The notes under the pieces: model-generated
What the model was told of the DNA's origin: nothing
Databases searched by the model: none
The model's input: only the letters and a program-made list of their open reading frames with translations
Shown: positions 8,988 to 17,677 of the stretch, piece by piece
Numbering within the stretch: position 1 is the first letter of the stretch
How the letters are laid out: every line of letters begins with the position of its first letter
Assembly (NCBI GenBank): GCA_964533865.1
Contig: CAZHRC010000001.1
Span: 1-64,000 of the forward strand
Reading direction: 5' to 3'
Length of the DNA: 64,000 bases
Source: CAZHRC01 sp964533865
GTDB taxonomy: Bacteria > Bacillota > Clostridia > Tissierellales > Peptoniphilaceae
Position numbers and translations under genes: made by a program

Positions 8988-8996
8988 TGCTATAAT
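8988..8996 (+). promoter_or_regulatory. Extended -10 promoter of the DUF4015 gene
   Basis: TGC followed directly by TATAAT (8991-8996) makes an extended -10; the -35 region (TACAAA) is poor. It lies about 40 bp before the start of the downstream gene. Confidence 0.6.
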
Positions 8997-9035
8997 GGGC
9001 TTATCTTATGACGTCACAATAAAAAGAGGGATGAT

Positions 9036-10865
9036 ATGGAGAATAGGAAAAGAGAAGCCGAACGGTTGAGGAAATTGAGACAGAAACGATTGCGTCAACG
9101 GCGTATCACAGTCGCTATTGCCGCGGTGGCTCTTGTATTAGCTATTGTTTTCATTCAATCTGTTGCAAGCAAACTTGGTAAGACATCTGGAAAAAATGGC
9201 GGATCGACCAAACAACAAGTTTCTGAAACGCAGGAGAGTGGAGGAGAGCAGACGCCAGTGATTTCGCGGGAGGAATTGGAAAAAACGCGACAACAAACCT
9301 ACGGGGATTTTTACGTACCGCTGCCGCCAGAAGGGGATACCAAAAAAGTGGTCGAGTCATCGAAGGGGCTTTACGTGTCTTCAAATGTCGCTGCCATGGA
9401 TTTTTCTCAGGACAATATTGCTCAGTACGAAAAATACATCAGCGGCCTACGTGAAGGCGCGAGCGCATCTGTTAATGCTGGCGATGTGGAACACGTGAAC
9501 AAGTTAGAGCGTGCGTTGGCGATTGCCAACGCGACAGAAATCAACGCCTTGGTCATCGATGTTAAAACCGATTGGGGTACGGTCATCTGGAAGAGCGATA
9601 TTGCTGGAGTTAAGCAACTCGGGTCAGAAGAGCCCATTCGAGAGGATAACATCAAAGCCTTATTGGACTATATGACCGAAAAAGAAATCTATAAAATTGC
9701 GCGAGTCGTCGCGTTTAAAGATCCCTACCTTCCAGAGAAGAAGCCGGAGCATGCCATTCAATTGACCAGTGGTGGGGTTTATCGTGATGATTCTGGGACG
9801 GCTTGGGTCAATCCTTTTGATGAATACATCTGGAATTACGTCATTTCGATTTCTCAAGAAGCGGCTCTACGCGGCTTCGATGAAATCCACTACGATTATG
9901 TGCGTTTTCCCGATAATGCCGCATATTACAATGAAATCACTGACTTTCCGGGCAGAAACGACCGGACAAAAGCCATGGGAATATCCCAATTTTTAGAAAA
10001 AGCAAAGACTGAGTTAAAAGACTACAACGTTGATGTGGGAGCGGCAGTGTTTGGAACGACGACGACAACTTGGAACGATGTTCTCGAAGACATTGGCCAA
10101 ACCTGGTCGATGATTTCACAACACGTCGATGCCATCAGCGCGATGATCTATCCGAGTCACTATTCGTCGGGATGGTACGGATTCGATATCCCCGATCAAA
10201 ACCCTTACGGTGTATTGCTTAAAGCACAGCAAGATGCGCTGATCAAAAACGCGGCGATTGACGGAGGCGCTCAATTGCGACCTTGGATTCAAGCGTTCAC
10301 CGCCACATGGGTGTACGGTTATTTGGATTACACACCAGAGGCCATCGCACAACAAATCTACGCCTCCAGAGATTTGGGGATTGAGGGCTACCTCGTATGG
10401 AATGCACAAAATAATTACGATCCGAGAACGTACTTGCTGTCGGAGAGCTACACGCCGACTCTTGTGGAAAAGGCAGGAGTGGATGTAGCGGGTAGGACGG
10501 CCGAAGAAGTCCTTAGATTGTTCCTGGAAGGAGAGCAGCAGCAACTCTATATCCGCACTTACGTGAGCTCAGCGAGGAAAACTCGCACAGGTACCTTTGA
10601 TGAGTACGTGGTGCAAAAAGAAGAGACTGAGGAATTTCTCGAGAGCTATGAAATTCTTGAAGTGACTGGTGAAAATGATGTGTACGAAGCTAAAGTCAAT
10701 GTGCGATACTTGTCAAAAGACGGCGTGGCCGAAATCACACCGGGCATTTTCAAAGTCTATAAAGAAGATCACATTTACAAAATCGAACGACCGGTGCTTA
10801 ACTTTGCAACCCCAGTAGAGAGTACGTCGATCGAAAGCACCCCAGTTGCTGAGACAAATCCATAG
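9036..10865 (+). CDS. Putative glycoside hydrolase, DUF4015 family, membrane-anchored
   Basis: The 609-residue protein has a basic N terminus and one signal-anchor helix (~25-45), then a Ser/Gln-rich stretch. The DUF4015 TIM-barrel domain (about 105-480) has conserved motifs INALVIDVKTDWG, ARVVAFKDPYLP and GFDEIHYDYVRFP. This family is annotated as putative glycosyl hydrolase; the substrate is not known, though a cell-wall polysaccharide is plausible from the extracellular location. The C-terminal ~110 residues form a separate small domain resembling an NTF2-like or lipoprotein fold, with a Thr/Ser/Pro tail. It is monocistronic, with its own promoter and terminator. Confidence 0.82.
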   Translation: MENRKREAERLRKLRQKRLRQRRITVAIAAVALVLAIVFIQSVASKLGKTSGKNGGSTKQQVSETQESGGEQTPVISREELEKTRQQTYGDFYVPLPPEGDTKKVVESSKGLYVSSNVAAMDFSQDNIAQYEKYISGLREGASASVNAGDVEHVNKLERALAIANATEINALVIDVKTDWGTVIWKSDIAGVKQLGSEEPIREDNIKALLDYMTEKEIYKIARVVAFKDPYLPEKKPEHAIQLTSGGVYRDDSGTAWVNPFDEYIWNYVISISQEAALRGFDEIHYDYVRFPDNAAYYNEITDFPGRNDRTKAMGISQFLEKAKTELKDYNVDVGAAVFGTTTTTWNDVLEDIGQTWSMISQHVDAISAMIYPSHYSSGWYGFDIPDQNPYGVLLKAQQDALIKNAAIDGGAQLRPWIQAFTATWVYGYLDYTPEAIAQQIYASRDLGIEGYLVWNAQNNYDPRTYLLSESYTPTLVEKAGVDVAGRTAEEVLRLFLEGEQQQLYIRTYVSSARKTRTGTFDEYVVQKEETEEFLESYEILEVTGENDVYEAKVNVRYLSKDGVAEITPGIFKVYKEDHIYKIERPVLNFATPVESTSIESTPVAETNP

Positions 10866-10871
10866 ACGATC

Positions 10872-10908
10872 CAAAGGTTCTCTGATTTTTAGAGGACCTT
10901 TGTTTTTG
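10872..10908 (+). terminator. Rho-independent terminator
   Basis: CAAAGGT-CTCT pairs with AGAG-ACCTTTG around a GATTTTT loop, then TTTTTG. It follows the DUF4015 stop by a few bases. Confidence 0.85.
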
Positions 10909-10935
10909 TCGAAGATGGGGGAAGAATGATATAAT
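10906..10935 (+). promoter_or_regulatory. Promoter of azlCD
   Basis: TTGTCG (10906-10911) and TATAAT (10930-10935) with 18 bases between, 33 bp before azlC. The -35 overlaps the T-tract of the preceding terminator. An ATGATG-A-CATCAT inverted repeat (10935-10947) begins at the last base of the -10, at the likely start point. Confidence 0.6.
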
Positions 10936-10967
10936 GATGACATCATAGTAAACATGAGGAGGATCGG

Positions 10968-11675
10968 ATGAAGGAAAATCATCAGATGTTTGCACAAGGA
11001 TTTCGCGATGCGATCCCAGTATCCCTTGGGTATCTAGCCATCTCCTTTACCTTTGGCATATTAACTCAGAGGATGAACATTGCCCCTTTGGTGGCAGTGG
11101 TGATCTCTGCTACCAACTTAACGTCTGCAGGGCAATTTGCGGGTCTTGGGATCATTGCCACAGGTGGCGCCCTCTTGGAAATGGCACTGACACAACTGGT
11201 GATCAACTCCAGGTACTTGCTCATGTCCACATCCCTATCCCAGCGGATACCACCCGAGACGTCTTTGCTCAAAAGGGCGGTAATGGCGATGGGCGTTACT
11301 GATGAGATATTTGGGCTGGCAATTGCCGTGCCCGGAAGGCTGAATCCCTACTACACCATTGGTTGCACTTGTTGCAGCTATCCCGGATGGGTGCTAGGGA
11401 CCCTATTAGGTGTGATCTCAAGTCAGTTGTTGCCAGAAGCGGTGGTGAGCGCGCTTGGTGTGGCTCTTTATGGCATGCTCATTGCGGTGATTGTACCTCC
11501 TGCAAAGCAGGACCCCACCATTGCCCTTCTCGTGATCGTCACCATGGGAGTCAACGGTTTGTCGTCGATGTTCTCAATTTTTAATGGGATCACGCCAGGA
11601 TTAAAAATCATTTTCTTCACAGTGATCATTACCAGTGTGGTTGCTGTGCTAAGACCTGTGGAGGTGGACCGATGA
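10968..11675 (+). CDS. azlC: AzlC-family branched-chain amino acid exporter, large subunit
   Basis: Integral membrane protein of 235 residues with family motifs GFRDAIPVSLGYLAISFTFG and SAGQFAGL near the N terminus. AzlC and AzlD together export branched-chain amino acids and analogues. The gene overlaps azlD by 4 bp (ATGA), as in most genomes. Start ATG 10968 has GAGGATCGG upstream. Confidence 0.9.
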   Translation: MKENHQMFAQGFRDAIPVSLGYLAISFTFGILTQRMNIAPLVAVVISATNLTSAGQFAGLGIIATGGALLEMALTQLVINSRYLLMSTSLSQRIPPETSLLKRAVMAMGVTDEIFGLAIAVPGRLNPYYTIGCTCCSYPGWVLGTLLGVISSQLLPEAVVSALGVALYGMLIAVIVPPAKQDPTIALLVIVTMGVNGLSSMFSIFNGITPGLKIIFFTVIITSVVAVLRPVEVDR

Positions 11676-11977
11676 CTAGGGAAACCATTGGCTTACTATT
11701 GATGATGGGTGGCGTGACTTATGTGATCAGAGCGCTACCTTTGACCTTGATACGCCAGGAGATCAAAAATCCATTTATCCGTTCCTTTTTACATTATGTG
11801 CCTTATGTCACTTTATCTCTCATCGTTTTTCCAGGGATCATCACCGATTCTCCATCGATACTGGCGGGTGTAGTCGCGTTTGTAGTCGCAGTGACGAGCG
11901 CTTATCGTGGGATGAGCATGTTTGTTGTTTCTATTTTGGCTTGTGTCGCCGTGTACGTGATTGAGCTAATGGTATAG
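11672..11977 (+). CDS. azlD: AzlD-family branched-chain amino acid exporter, small subunit
   Basis: Small 101-residue protein with four hydrophobic segments and the AzlD signature (MMGGVTYVIRALPLTL). It is the partner of AzlC and translationally coupled by the ATGA overlap, with GGAGGTGG in the end of azlC as ribosome binding site. Confidence 0.9.
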   Translation: MTRETIGLLLMMGGVTYVIRALPLTLIRQEIKNPFIRSFLHYVPYVTLSLIVFPGIITDSPSILAGVVAFVVAVTSAYRGMSMFVVSILACVAVYVIELMV

Positions 11978-12038
11978 ATAGGCAATGGACATTGATGTTT
12001 TTAAAACTTAACATGAATAATACAAGAAATGCATCGAG

Positions 12039-12085
12039 CCGCTAGATGTGAAAGTGATGACTTTCCCAAATTCTAGCGGTTTTTA
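12039..12085 (+). terminator. Rho-independent terminator after azlCD
   Basis: CCGCTAGA (12039-12046) pairs with TCTAGCGG (12072-12079), an inner GAAAGT/ACTTTC helix adds to the stem, and TTTTT follows. Confidence 0.85.
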
Positions 12086-12100
12086 CATTGGGAAATGAGG

Positions 12101-12128
12101 TTGTTCTTTTGTGAGAATCTGGTATAAT
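12101..12128 (+). promoter_or_regulatory. Promoter of regulator-potABCD operon
   Basis: TATAAT at 12123-12128 with a weak TTGTTC -35 (12101-12106, 16-base spacer), about 50 bp before the regulator start. The regulator probably binds near here, but I could not define an operator. Confidence 0.5.
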
Positions 12129-12179
12129 AGGTCTGGAAGTTTAATAGTTGTATACCAGGGGTTTAAAGGTGGTGTTAAT

Positions 12180-12719
12180 ATGGAGATAGGCGATCGCATA
12201 AAGAATTTGCGACTCAAACTCGGCTTGACCCAAGAAGAGTTAGCGGATCGGTGCGACTTGACAAAAGGATTTATCTCACAGATTGAACGTGATTTAGCAT
12301 CCCCTTCAGTGTCGAGCTTATTTGATATTTTAGAAGCTTTAGGGTCTTCTCCTGCTGAGTTCTTTACTCAACGGGAAATGGACAAGGTACATTTTAGCCA
12401 AGAGGATTATGCTCTTGTAGAGTACGAAGAGGTAGGCTCTTCGATGACTTGGGTGATTCCCAATGCGCAAAAAAACATGATGGAACCTGTAATTGTCGCA
12501 ATAAAACCCGGCGGGAGGACGAGAACGTATACGCCGAGCGAGTCTGAGGATTTTGGATACGTGTTGAAAGGCGAGGTGACATTGGTCACCGACAGCCAAG
12601 TTCATCATCTTAAACGCGGTGATAGTTTTTATACAGGATGTAATGAAAATAGACATTTGGAAAATAATGGGGCGAAAAAAGCGGAAGTGATGTGGGTAAT
12701 CGCACCGCCCAAATTTTAG
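12180..12719 (+). CDS. XRE-cupin transcriptional regulator (PuuR-like)
   Basis: Regulator of 179 residues. The N-terminal HTH_3 domain (about 7-60: LRLKLGLTQEELADRCDLTK) is fused to a C-terminal cupin domain (about 105-175) likely to sense a small ligand. This architecture next to potABCD is common in Firmicutes and implies control of polyamine uptake. I chose ATG 12180, with AAAGGTGG upstream, instead of GTG 12111: the 12111 start would add non-conserved residues and would overlap the promoter. It ends 9 bp before potA. Confidence 0.87.
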   Translation: MEIGDRIKNLRLKLGLTQEELADRCDLTKGFISQIERDLASPSVSSLFDILEALGSSPAEFFTQREMDKVHFSQEDYALVEYEEVGSSMTWVIPNAQKNMMEPVIVAIKPGGRTRTYTPSESEDFGYVLKGEVTLVTDSQVHHLKRGDSFYTGCNENRHLENNGAKKAEVMWVIAPPKF

Positions 12720-12728
12720 GAGGTTTGA

Positions 12729-13784
12729 ATGACAAAAAACGCCATAGAACTTATCGGTGTTTCCAAATCTTTTGGAGATACGACGGTCCTCGACGATTTG
12801 AGCATTACTATTAAAAACGGAGAATTTGTCACTTTGCTCGGGCCTAGTGGCTGCGGGAAAACCACAACGCTTCGCATCATCGCGGGTTTTGAACAAGGGG
12901 ATAGTGGACAGGTAATTTTTGAAGGCGAGGATATTACCGACGTGCCTCCTTATCAAAGGCAAGTGAATACGGTGTTTCAAAAATACGCCTTATTTCCGCA
13001 TTTAAACGTGGGTGAAAACATCGCTTTTGGATTGAAGATAAAAAAACTCCCACAGAATACCATCGACGAAAAGGTCGCGGAAATGTTGAGGTTGGTTAAC
13101 CTTCAAGGCTTCGAAAAACGACGGATCGACGCTTTGTCCGGCGGACAACAACAGCGCATTGCCATCGCAAGAGCATTAGTGAACGAGCCCAAAATTCTAT
13201 TGCTCGATGAACCTTTGGGTGCTTTGGATTTGAAACTGCGCCAAGAGATGCAGCTGGAATTGAAGGCTATGCAACAGCGAGTGGGGATCACGTTCATTTA
13301 CGTCACCCACGACCAAGAAGAAGCGCTAACGATGAGCGATCGCATCGTCGTCATGAACGAGGGGATCATCCAACAGATTGGAACACCCATCGATATTTAC
13401 AACGAACCGAAAAATGCATTTGTTGCTGATTTTATCGGGGAAAGCAACATCCTGCCGGGTGTGATGCATGCCGATTATGATGTGACTTTTTCTAACGTCC
13501 GATTCGAGTGTCTCGATGCGGGGTTTGAACCAGATGAGGCCGTTGATGTAGTCGTTCGTCCAGAGGATGTGGTGTTGGTGGATCCTGAGCAGGGTAGGCT
13601 GTCTGGGATTGTTCAATCCAGTATTTTCAAAGGGGTCCACTACGAGTTGATGATCGATGTCGATGGATTCCACTACATGGTTCACTCTACTGAGACAAGG
13701 CCGATTGGCACGCTTGTAGGTATGGATATCGGTCCAGATGAGATTCACATCATGAGAAAGGGTGATAGTCATGAAGTTTCGTAA
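12729..13784 (+). CDS. potA: Spermidine/putrescine ABC transporter, ATPase
   Basis: ATPase subunit of 351 residues that energises polyamine import. The ABC domain (about 5-240) has Walker A GPSGCGKTT, signature LSGGQQQRIAIARAL, Walker B ILLLDEPLGALD and the switch His. A TOBE-type regulatory domain (about 280-345) follows. The RBS AGGAGG overlaps the end of the regulator gene. The 3' end overlaps potB. Confidence 0.93.
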   Translation: MTKNAIELIGVSKSFGDTTVLDDLSITIKNGEFVTLLGPSGCGKTTTLRIIAGFEQGDSGQVIFEGEDITDVPPYQRQVNTVFQKYALFPHLNVGENIAFGLKIKKLPQNTIDEKVAEMLRLVNLQGFEKRRIDALSGGQQQRIAIARALVNEPKILLLDEPLGALDLKLRQEMQLELKAMQQRVGITFIYVTHDQEEALTMSDRIVVMNEGIIQQIGTPIDIYNEPKNAFVADFIGESNILPGVMHADYDVTFSNVRFECLDAGFEPDEAVDVVVRPEDVVLVDPEQGRLSGIVQSSIFKGVHYELMIDVDGFHYMVHSTETRPIGTLVGMDIGPDEIHIMRKGDSHEVS

Positions 13785-14601
13785 AATGGCTTACCCTTAC
13801 AATATTTGGATGGTGATTTTCATCGTTGTTCCATTGTTGATGGTGCTCTACTACGCATTTAGCGCGAATAGTCAGTCATTTTCACTGATGGATCTGACAT
13901 TAGATAATTTCAAACGTTTTTTCTTCGATGAAAATTACCTTGGGATCTTGTTGAAATCCTTGAGGATGGCAGTGGTTGCGACGGCGTTATGTATGGTCAT
14001 CGGTTATCCTGTCGCCTATTTTTTGTCGAGAATGTCGTTAAAGGCGCAAACTACTCTCTTGATGATGGTCGTCATTCCCATGTGGATGAATTTCTTGCTG
14101 AGAACTTACGCGTGGGTGGCGATTATCAGCAAGAACGGTTTGTTAAACAACTTGTTAGCTGTCTTTGGCATCGGACCGTTTAACATGATTTACACCGAAG
14201 GCGCGGTCTTGTTGGGGATGGTTTACAATTTCCTGCCATTCATGATTTTGCCGATCTATTCGGTATTGGTCAAAATCGACAAAGACGTGATCGAAGCGGC
14301 GGAAGACTTGGGGGCTAATAAGTTGGAAGTGTTTCAAAAGGTGGTGTTTCCCATGAGTTTACCCGGGGTGATCGCAGGGGTGTTTATGGTGGTCATACCT
14401 GCTATCTCCACTTTTGAAATTTCCTCACTTCTCGGTGGCAACAAGCACAATTTGATCGGAAACGTCATTGAACAGCAATTTACCGTCACTGGAAACTGGA
14501 GTTTTGGCTCGGCGATGAGTATGGTGCTCATGTTTCTGATTTTGTTGACTATTTTAATTCAACCGGAGGAAAGTTCGGAATCGGGAGGTGGATTGTTTTG
14601 A
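13771..14601 (+). CDS. potB: Spermidine/putrescine ABC transporter permease
   Basis: Membrane permease of 276 residues with about six helices and the EAA loop (EAAEDLGANKLEVFQKVVFPMSLPG), which contacts PotA. I start at ATG 13771 with AGAAAGGGTG upstream; GTG 13762 in frame is an alternative. The start lies inside potA and the stop overlaps the TTG start of potC, so translation is coupled. The C-terminal tail after the last helix is Glu/Ser/Gly-rich. Confidence 0.9.
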   Translation: MKFRKMAYPYNIWMVIFIVVPLLMVLYYAFSANSQSFSLMDLTLDNFKRFFFDENYLGILLKSLRMAVVATALCMVIGYPVAYFLSRMSLKAQTTLLMMVVIPMWMNFLLRTYAWVAIISKNGLLNNLLAVFGIGPFNMIYTEGAVLLGMVYNFLPFMILPIYSVLVKIDKDVIEAAEDLGANKLEVFQKVVFPMSLPGVIAGVFMVVIPAISTFEISSLLGGNKHNLIGNVIEQQFTVTGNWSFGSAMSMVLMFLILLTILIQPEESSESGGGLF

Positions 14602-15377
14602 CAAGGATTTTAAAACGCTTATACTTAATTATGTTTTTCTTCTTTCTCTATGCCCCCATCTTCGTGCTGACGATTTTTTCCTTTAATAACTCCAAAGGCA
14701 TGGGTCGCTGGGAAGGGTTTAGTCTTAGGTGGTATGCGGAGTTGTTTAACGATCGCCAAGTCATGGCAGCGTTGTACAACACCTTATTGGTGGCAGTGAT
14801 CGCTACCATCGTCGGTACAATCGTCGGCACTTTGGCAGCCATAGCGATCCACAACTACGGAAGCAAACGTCGAAAACTCATACTAGGACTCAATCAAATT
14901 CCAGTTCTAAATCCAGACATTGTGACGGCGATCGCATTGATGGTATTGTATCGCGTATTTCAGTTGCGCTTTGGTCTATTGACCATGACATTGTCCCATA
15001 TTGTGTTTACAATTCCTTATGTGGTACTATCCGTATTGCCGAAACTGAAACAAATGAACAAACACTTGCCGGAGGCCGCTATGGACCTTGGAGCGACACC
15101 GACTTATACCTTGCTTAATGTCATTTTACCTGAGATTAAACCCGGGATTGTAACTGGGGCGCTATTGGCTTTTACCTTGTCCATCGACGATTTTGTCATT
15201 TCGTTTTTCACGACGGGTCATGGAGTTGCCAATATTTCGACGACGGTGTTTTCTATGGCGAGACGAGGGATAAATCCAGTAATTAATGCGCTATCGACGT
15301 TGATGTTCGTCGCGATGCTCGTATTGCTGTTTGTTATAAATCAAAGAACAAAGGATGAAAGCGAGGAAATGGAATGA
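14598..15377 (+). CDS. potC: Spermidine/putrescine ABC transporter permease
   Basis: Second permease, 259 residues, about six helices, with an EAA loop (EAAMDLGATPTYTLLNVILPEIKPG). The TTG start (TTGA overlap with potB) is supported by GGGAGGTGG six bases upstream. Its end overlaps potD by 4 bp (ATGA). Confidence 0.9.
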   Translation: MTRILKRLYLIMFFFFLYAPIFVLTIFSFNNSKGMGRWEGFSLRWYAELFNDRQVMAALYNTLLVAVIATIVGTIVGTLAAIAIHNYGSKRRKLILGLNQIPVLNPDIVTAIALMVLYRVFQLRFGLLTMTLSHIVFTIPYVVLSVLPKLKQMNKHLPEAAMDLGATPTYTLLNVILPEIKPGIVTGALLAFTLSIDDFVISFFTTGHGVANISTTVFSMARRGINPVINALSTLMFVAMLVLLFVINQRTKDESEEME

Positions 15378-16402
15378 AAAAAAGATGGTTGGTATTACTA
15401 GGTGTCATCGCCTTGTTGGCGCTGACTTCTTGTCAGAAAAAAGAAGTGGTCAACGTCTACAACTGGGGAGAGTACATCGATAAAGCCATACTTGACGATT
15501 TTGAAAAAGAAACGGGTATTAAAGTGGAGTACGACAACTTCGTGACCAACGAAGACCTCTACGTTAAAATGACCCAAGGGTCAAATAAGTACGACGTCAT
15601 CGTCCCTTCGGACTACATGATCGAGCGGATGGTCAATGAAAAGCTGATTCAAAAAATGGACTTTTCTAAGATTCCAAACGCTCAAAACGTAGACGCTAAG
15701 TACCGTGACCCCGCCTATGATCCAGAAGGGGCATACTCCGTACCTTATTTTTGGGGAACGGTTGGCATCGTCTACAATAAAACCATGGTCAAAGGCGAGG
15801 TCAACAGCTGGGATATCCTATGGGATCCCGCTTATAATCAGCAAATCATCATGTTAGATTCCTCTAGGGATTCCATTGGGATCGCTCTAAAAAAACTGGG
15901 ATACTCGATGAATTCAAGAAATGAAAAAGAATTACAAGAGGCTAAACAGCTTTTAATCGAGCAAAAACCATTGGTATACGCCTACCTCGTCGATGAAACA
16001 AAGGATAATATGATCAATGGCAATGCTGCTCTAGGCGTCATGTTCTCAGGGGATGCTTACGATGCGCTTCGTCAAAATCCAGACTTGGCGTATGCTATTC
16101 CAAAAGAAGGTTCAAACTTATGGTACGATGCTATGGTAGTGCCATCCAATGCGGAAAACGAGGCAAACGCCTATAAGTTTATCGACTACATGTGCCGACC
16201 TGAAGTCTCAGCGAAAAACGCAGAATTTGTTGGTTATTCCGTCCCTATTAGTTCTGCGGTAGCGTTGCTTCCAGATGAGATGAAAAACAGCGAAGTGGCC
16301 TACCCAGATATTGCCAAACTCCCTAATATGGAGATCTATAACGATCCGAAAGAAGTGGTCGAGCTCTACGACACCATCTGGACCGATATTAAATCCTACT
16401 AA
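15374..16402 (+). CDS. potD: Spermidine/putrescine-binding lipoprotein
   Basis: Extracellular solute receptor of 342 residues. The lipoprotein signal ends with LTSC, followed by a periplasmic-binding-protein fold with VNVYNWGEYID at the mature N terminus and DVIVPSDYMI, both typical of PotD. It delivers polyamine to PotBC. It is the last gene of the operon, with a terminator right after. Confidence 0.92.
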   Translation: MKKRWLVLLGVIALLALTSCQKKEVVNVYNWGEYIDKAILDDFEKETGIKVEYDNFVTNEDLYVKMTQGSNKYDVIVPSDYMIERMVNEKLIQKMDFSKIPNAQNVDAKYRDPAYDPEGAYSVPYFWGTVGIVYNKTMVKGEVNSWDILWDPAYNQQIIMLDSSRDSIGIALKKLGYSMNSRNEKELQEAKQLLIEQKPLVYAYLVDETKDNMINGNAALGVMFSGDAYDALRQNPDLAYAIPKEGSNLWYDAMVVPSNAENEANAYKFIDYMCRPEVSAKNAEFVGYSVPISSAVALLPDEMKNSEVAYPDIAKLPNMEIYNDPKEVVELYDTIWTDIKSY

Positions 16403-16408
16403 AGTACA

Positions 16409-16436
16409 ACCGGAATCTCGCGTTCCGGTTTTTTAT
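16409..16436 (+). terminator. Rho-independent terminator after potD
   Basis: ACCGGAA/TTCCGGT stem with a TCTCGCG-like loop, followed by TTTTTATT. Confidence 0.88.
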
Positions 16437-16506
16437 TGTCAAAATAGGGTATTTTAATAACATTAGTGGCAATATGTAAAATAAAGAGATCATGAGGTGA
16501 AGGAAG

Positions 16507-17676
16507 ATGACAACAGATTTTTTGATTATTGGAAACGGCATCGCTGGTTATTCAGCAGCAAAAACCTTAAGAGCTAAGGACAAAGAGGCAAAGATCACCA
16601 TCGTAGCCAAAGAAGACTATGTGACGTACTATAGACTGAAACTGACCGAAGCTATCGCCAACGATGACGATGAAGAGGATATTGTCGTATCCAATGACGA
16701 TTGGTACGATGACAACCATATTCGTTTGATCCTCGGTGTCGAGGTGACCGACTACGATTTTGAAAAGAAGCAAGTGGTATTCGATGACGAAAACGTCATA
16801 ACTTACGACAAGCTTTTGCTTGCGATTGGTTCCTACTCCTTTGTCCCACCAGTGGAAAACCGTTACCTAAGAAACATCACAACCATCCGCACTATAGACG
16901 ATGTGATTCATCTGCGCAAAGACATGGCGGATGAAACCGATGTGGCGGTTATCGGTGGCGGCGTATTAGGCTTGGAGGCGGCATGGTCCTTACAAAAAAA
17001 GGGCAAGAAGGTGACAGTGCTTCAGAACTCGGATTACATTCTTCCTCGACAACTGGATCGGGCATCATCGGAATTGATGATGAAAACGTTGGAAGAAAAT
17101 GGCGTCCGTATCGCTCTCAATGCAAACACCAAAGGATTTAAAGGATTTAACAAGGTAGAAGGCATTATTCTCGAGGACGGCAGCGAAATTGAAGCGGGTT
17201 ATGTGGTGTTCTCCGCAGGTGTACGCCCTAATATCGCATTGCTAAAAAACAAAGGTATCGCTCTCGATCGTGGCATCTGTGTCAATACCAAACTTGAGAC
17301 GTCAGTGCCCGACGTGTACGCCGCAGGGGATTGTGCACAAGTGGGCAATACGGTGATGGGACTGTGGACGGCAAGCAATGAACAAGGGCGAATTGCTGCG
17401 ATGAACATGCTTGGCGGCGATCACTCTTACGATATGCCCAAACAATTTACATCCTTAAAATTGGGGCCGATTTCCGTATTTTCGTCAGGTCGCGTCGACG
17501 ATACGTCAGATGTGGTGACGGTGGAAAAAGAAAACGGCGCTTTTGAAAAGAACTTTTTCGTCGAAGGCGTGTTAGTAGGTGGCATTCTATACGGCGACAC
17601 TAAGGATATGGGCCGCGTCAACAAAGCCATTGAACGAAAAGCGAGAAAGGAAGAGTTATTTCCTGAGGAGGGATAA
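16507..17676 (+). CDS. NAD(P)H/FAD-dependent oxidoreductase (rubredoxin-reductase-like)
   Basis: Flavoprotein of 389 residues in the pyridine-nucleotide-disulphide oxidoreductase class. The FAD motif GNGIAGYSA is at residue ~8, the NAD motif GGGVLGLEAAW at ~156, and the second FAD motif VYAAGDC at ~275. The family includes NADH:rubredoxin oxidoreductases and NirB-like N-terminal halves; I see no redox-active CxxC, so a disulphide reductase is unlikely. It could serve oxygen or NO detoxification in an anaerobe. It ends 1 bp before the beta-CASP gene start. Confidence 0.82.
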   Translation: MTTDFLIIGNGIAGYSAAKTLRAKDKEAKITIVAKEDYVTYYRLKLTEAIANDDDEEDIVVSNDDWYDDNHIRLILGVEVTDYDFEKKQVVFDDENVITYDKLLLAIGSYSFVPPVENRYLRNITTIRTIDDVIHLRKDMADETDVAVIGGGVLGLEAAWSLQKKGKKVTVLQNSDYILPRQLDRASSELMMKTLEENGVRIALNANTKGFKGFNKVEGIILEDGSEIEAGYVVFSAGVRPNIALLKNKGIALDRGICVNTKLETSVPDVYAAGDCAQVGNTVMGLWTASNEQGRIAAMNMLGGDHSYDMPKQFTSLKLGPISVFSSGRVDDTSDVVTVEKENGAFEKNFFVEGVLVGGILYGDTKDMGRVNKAIERKARKEELFPEEG

Positions 17677-17677
17677 G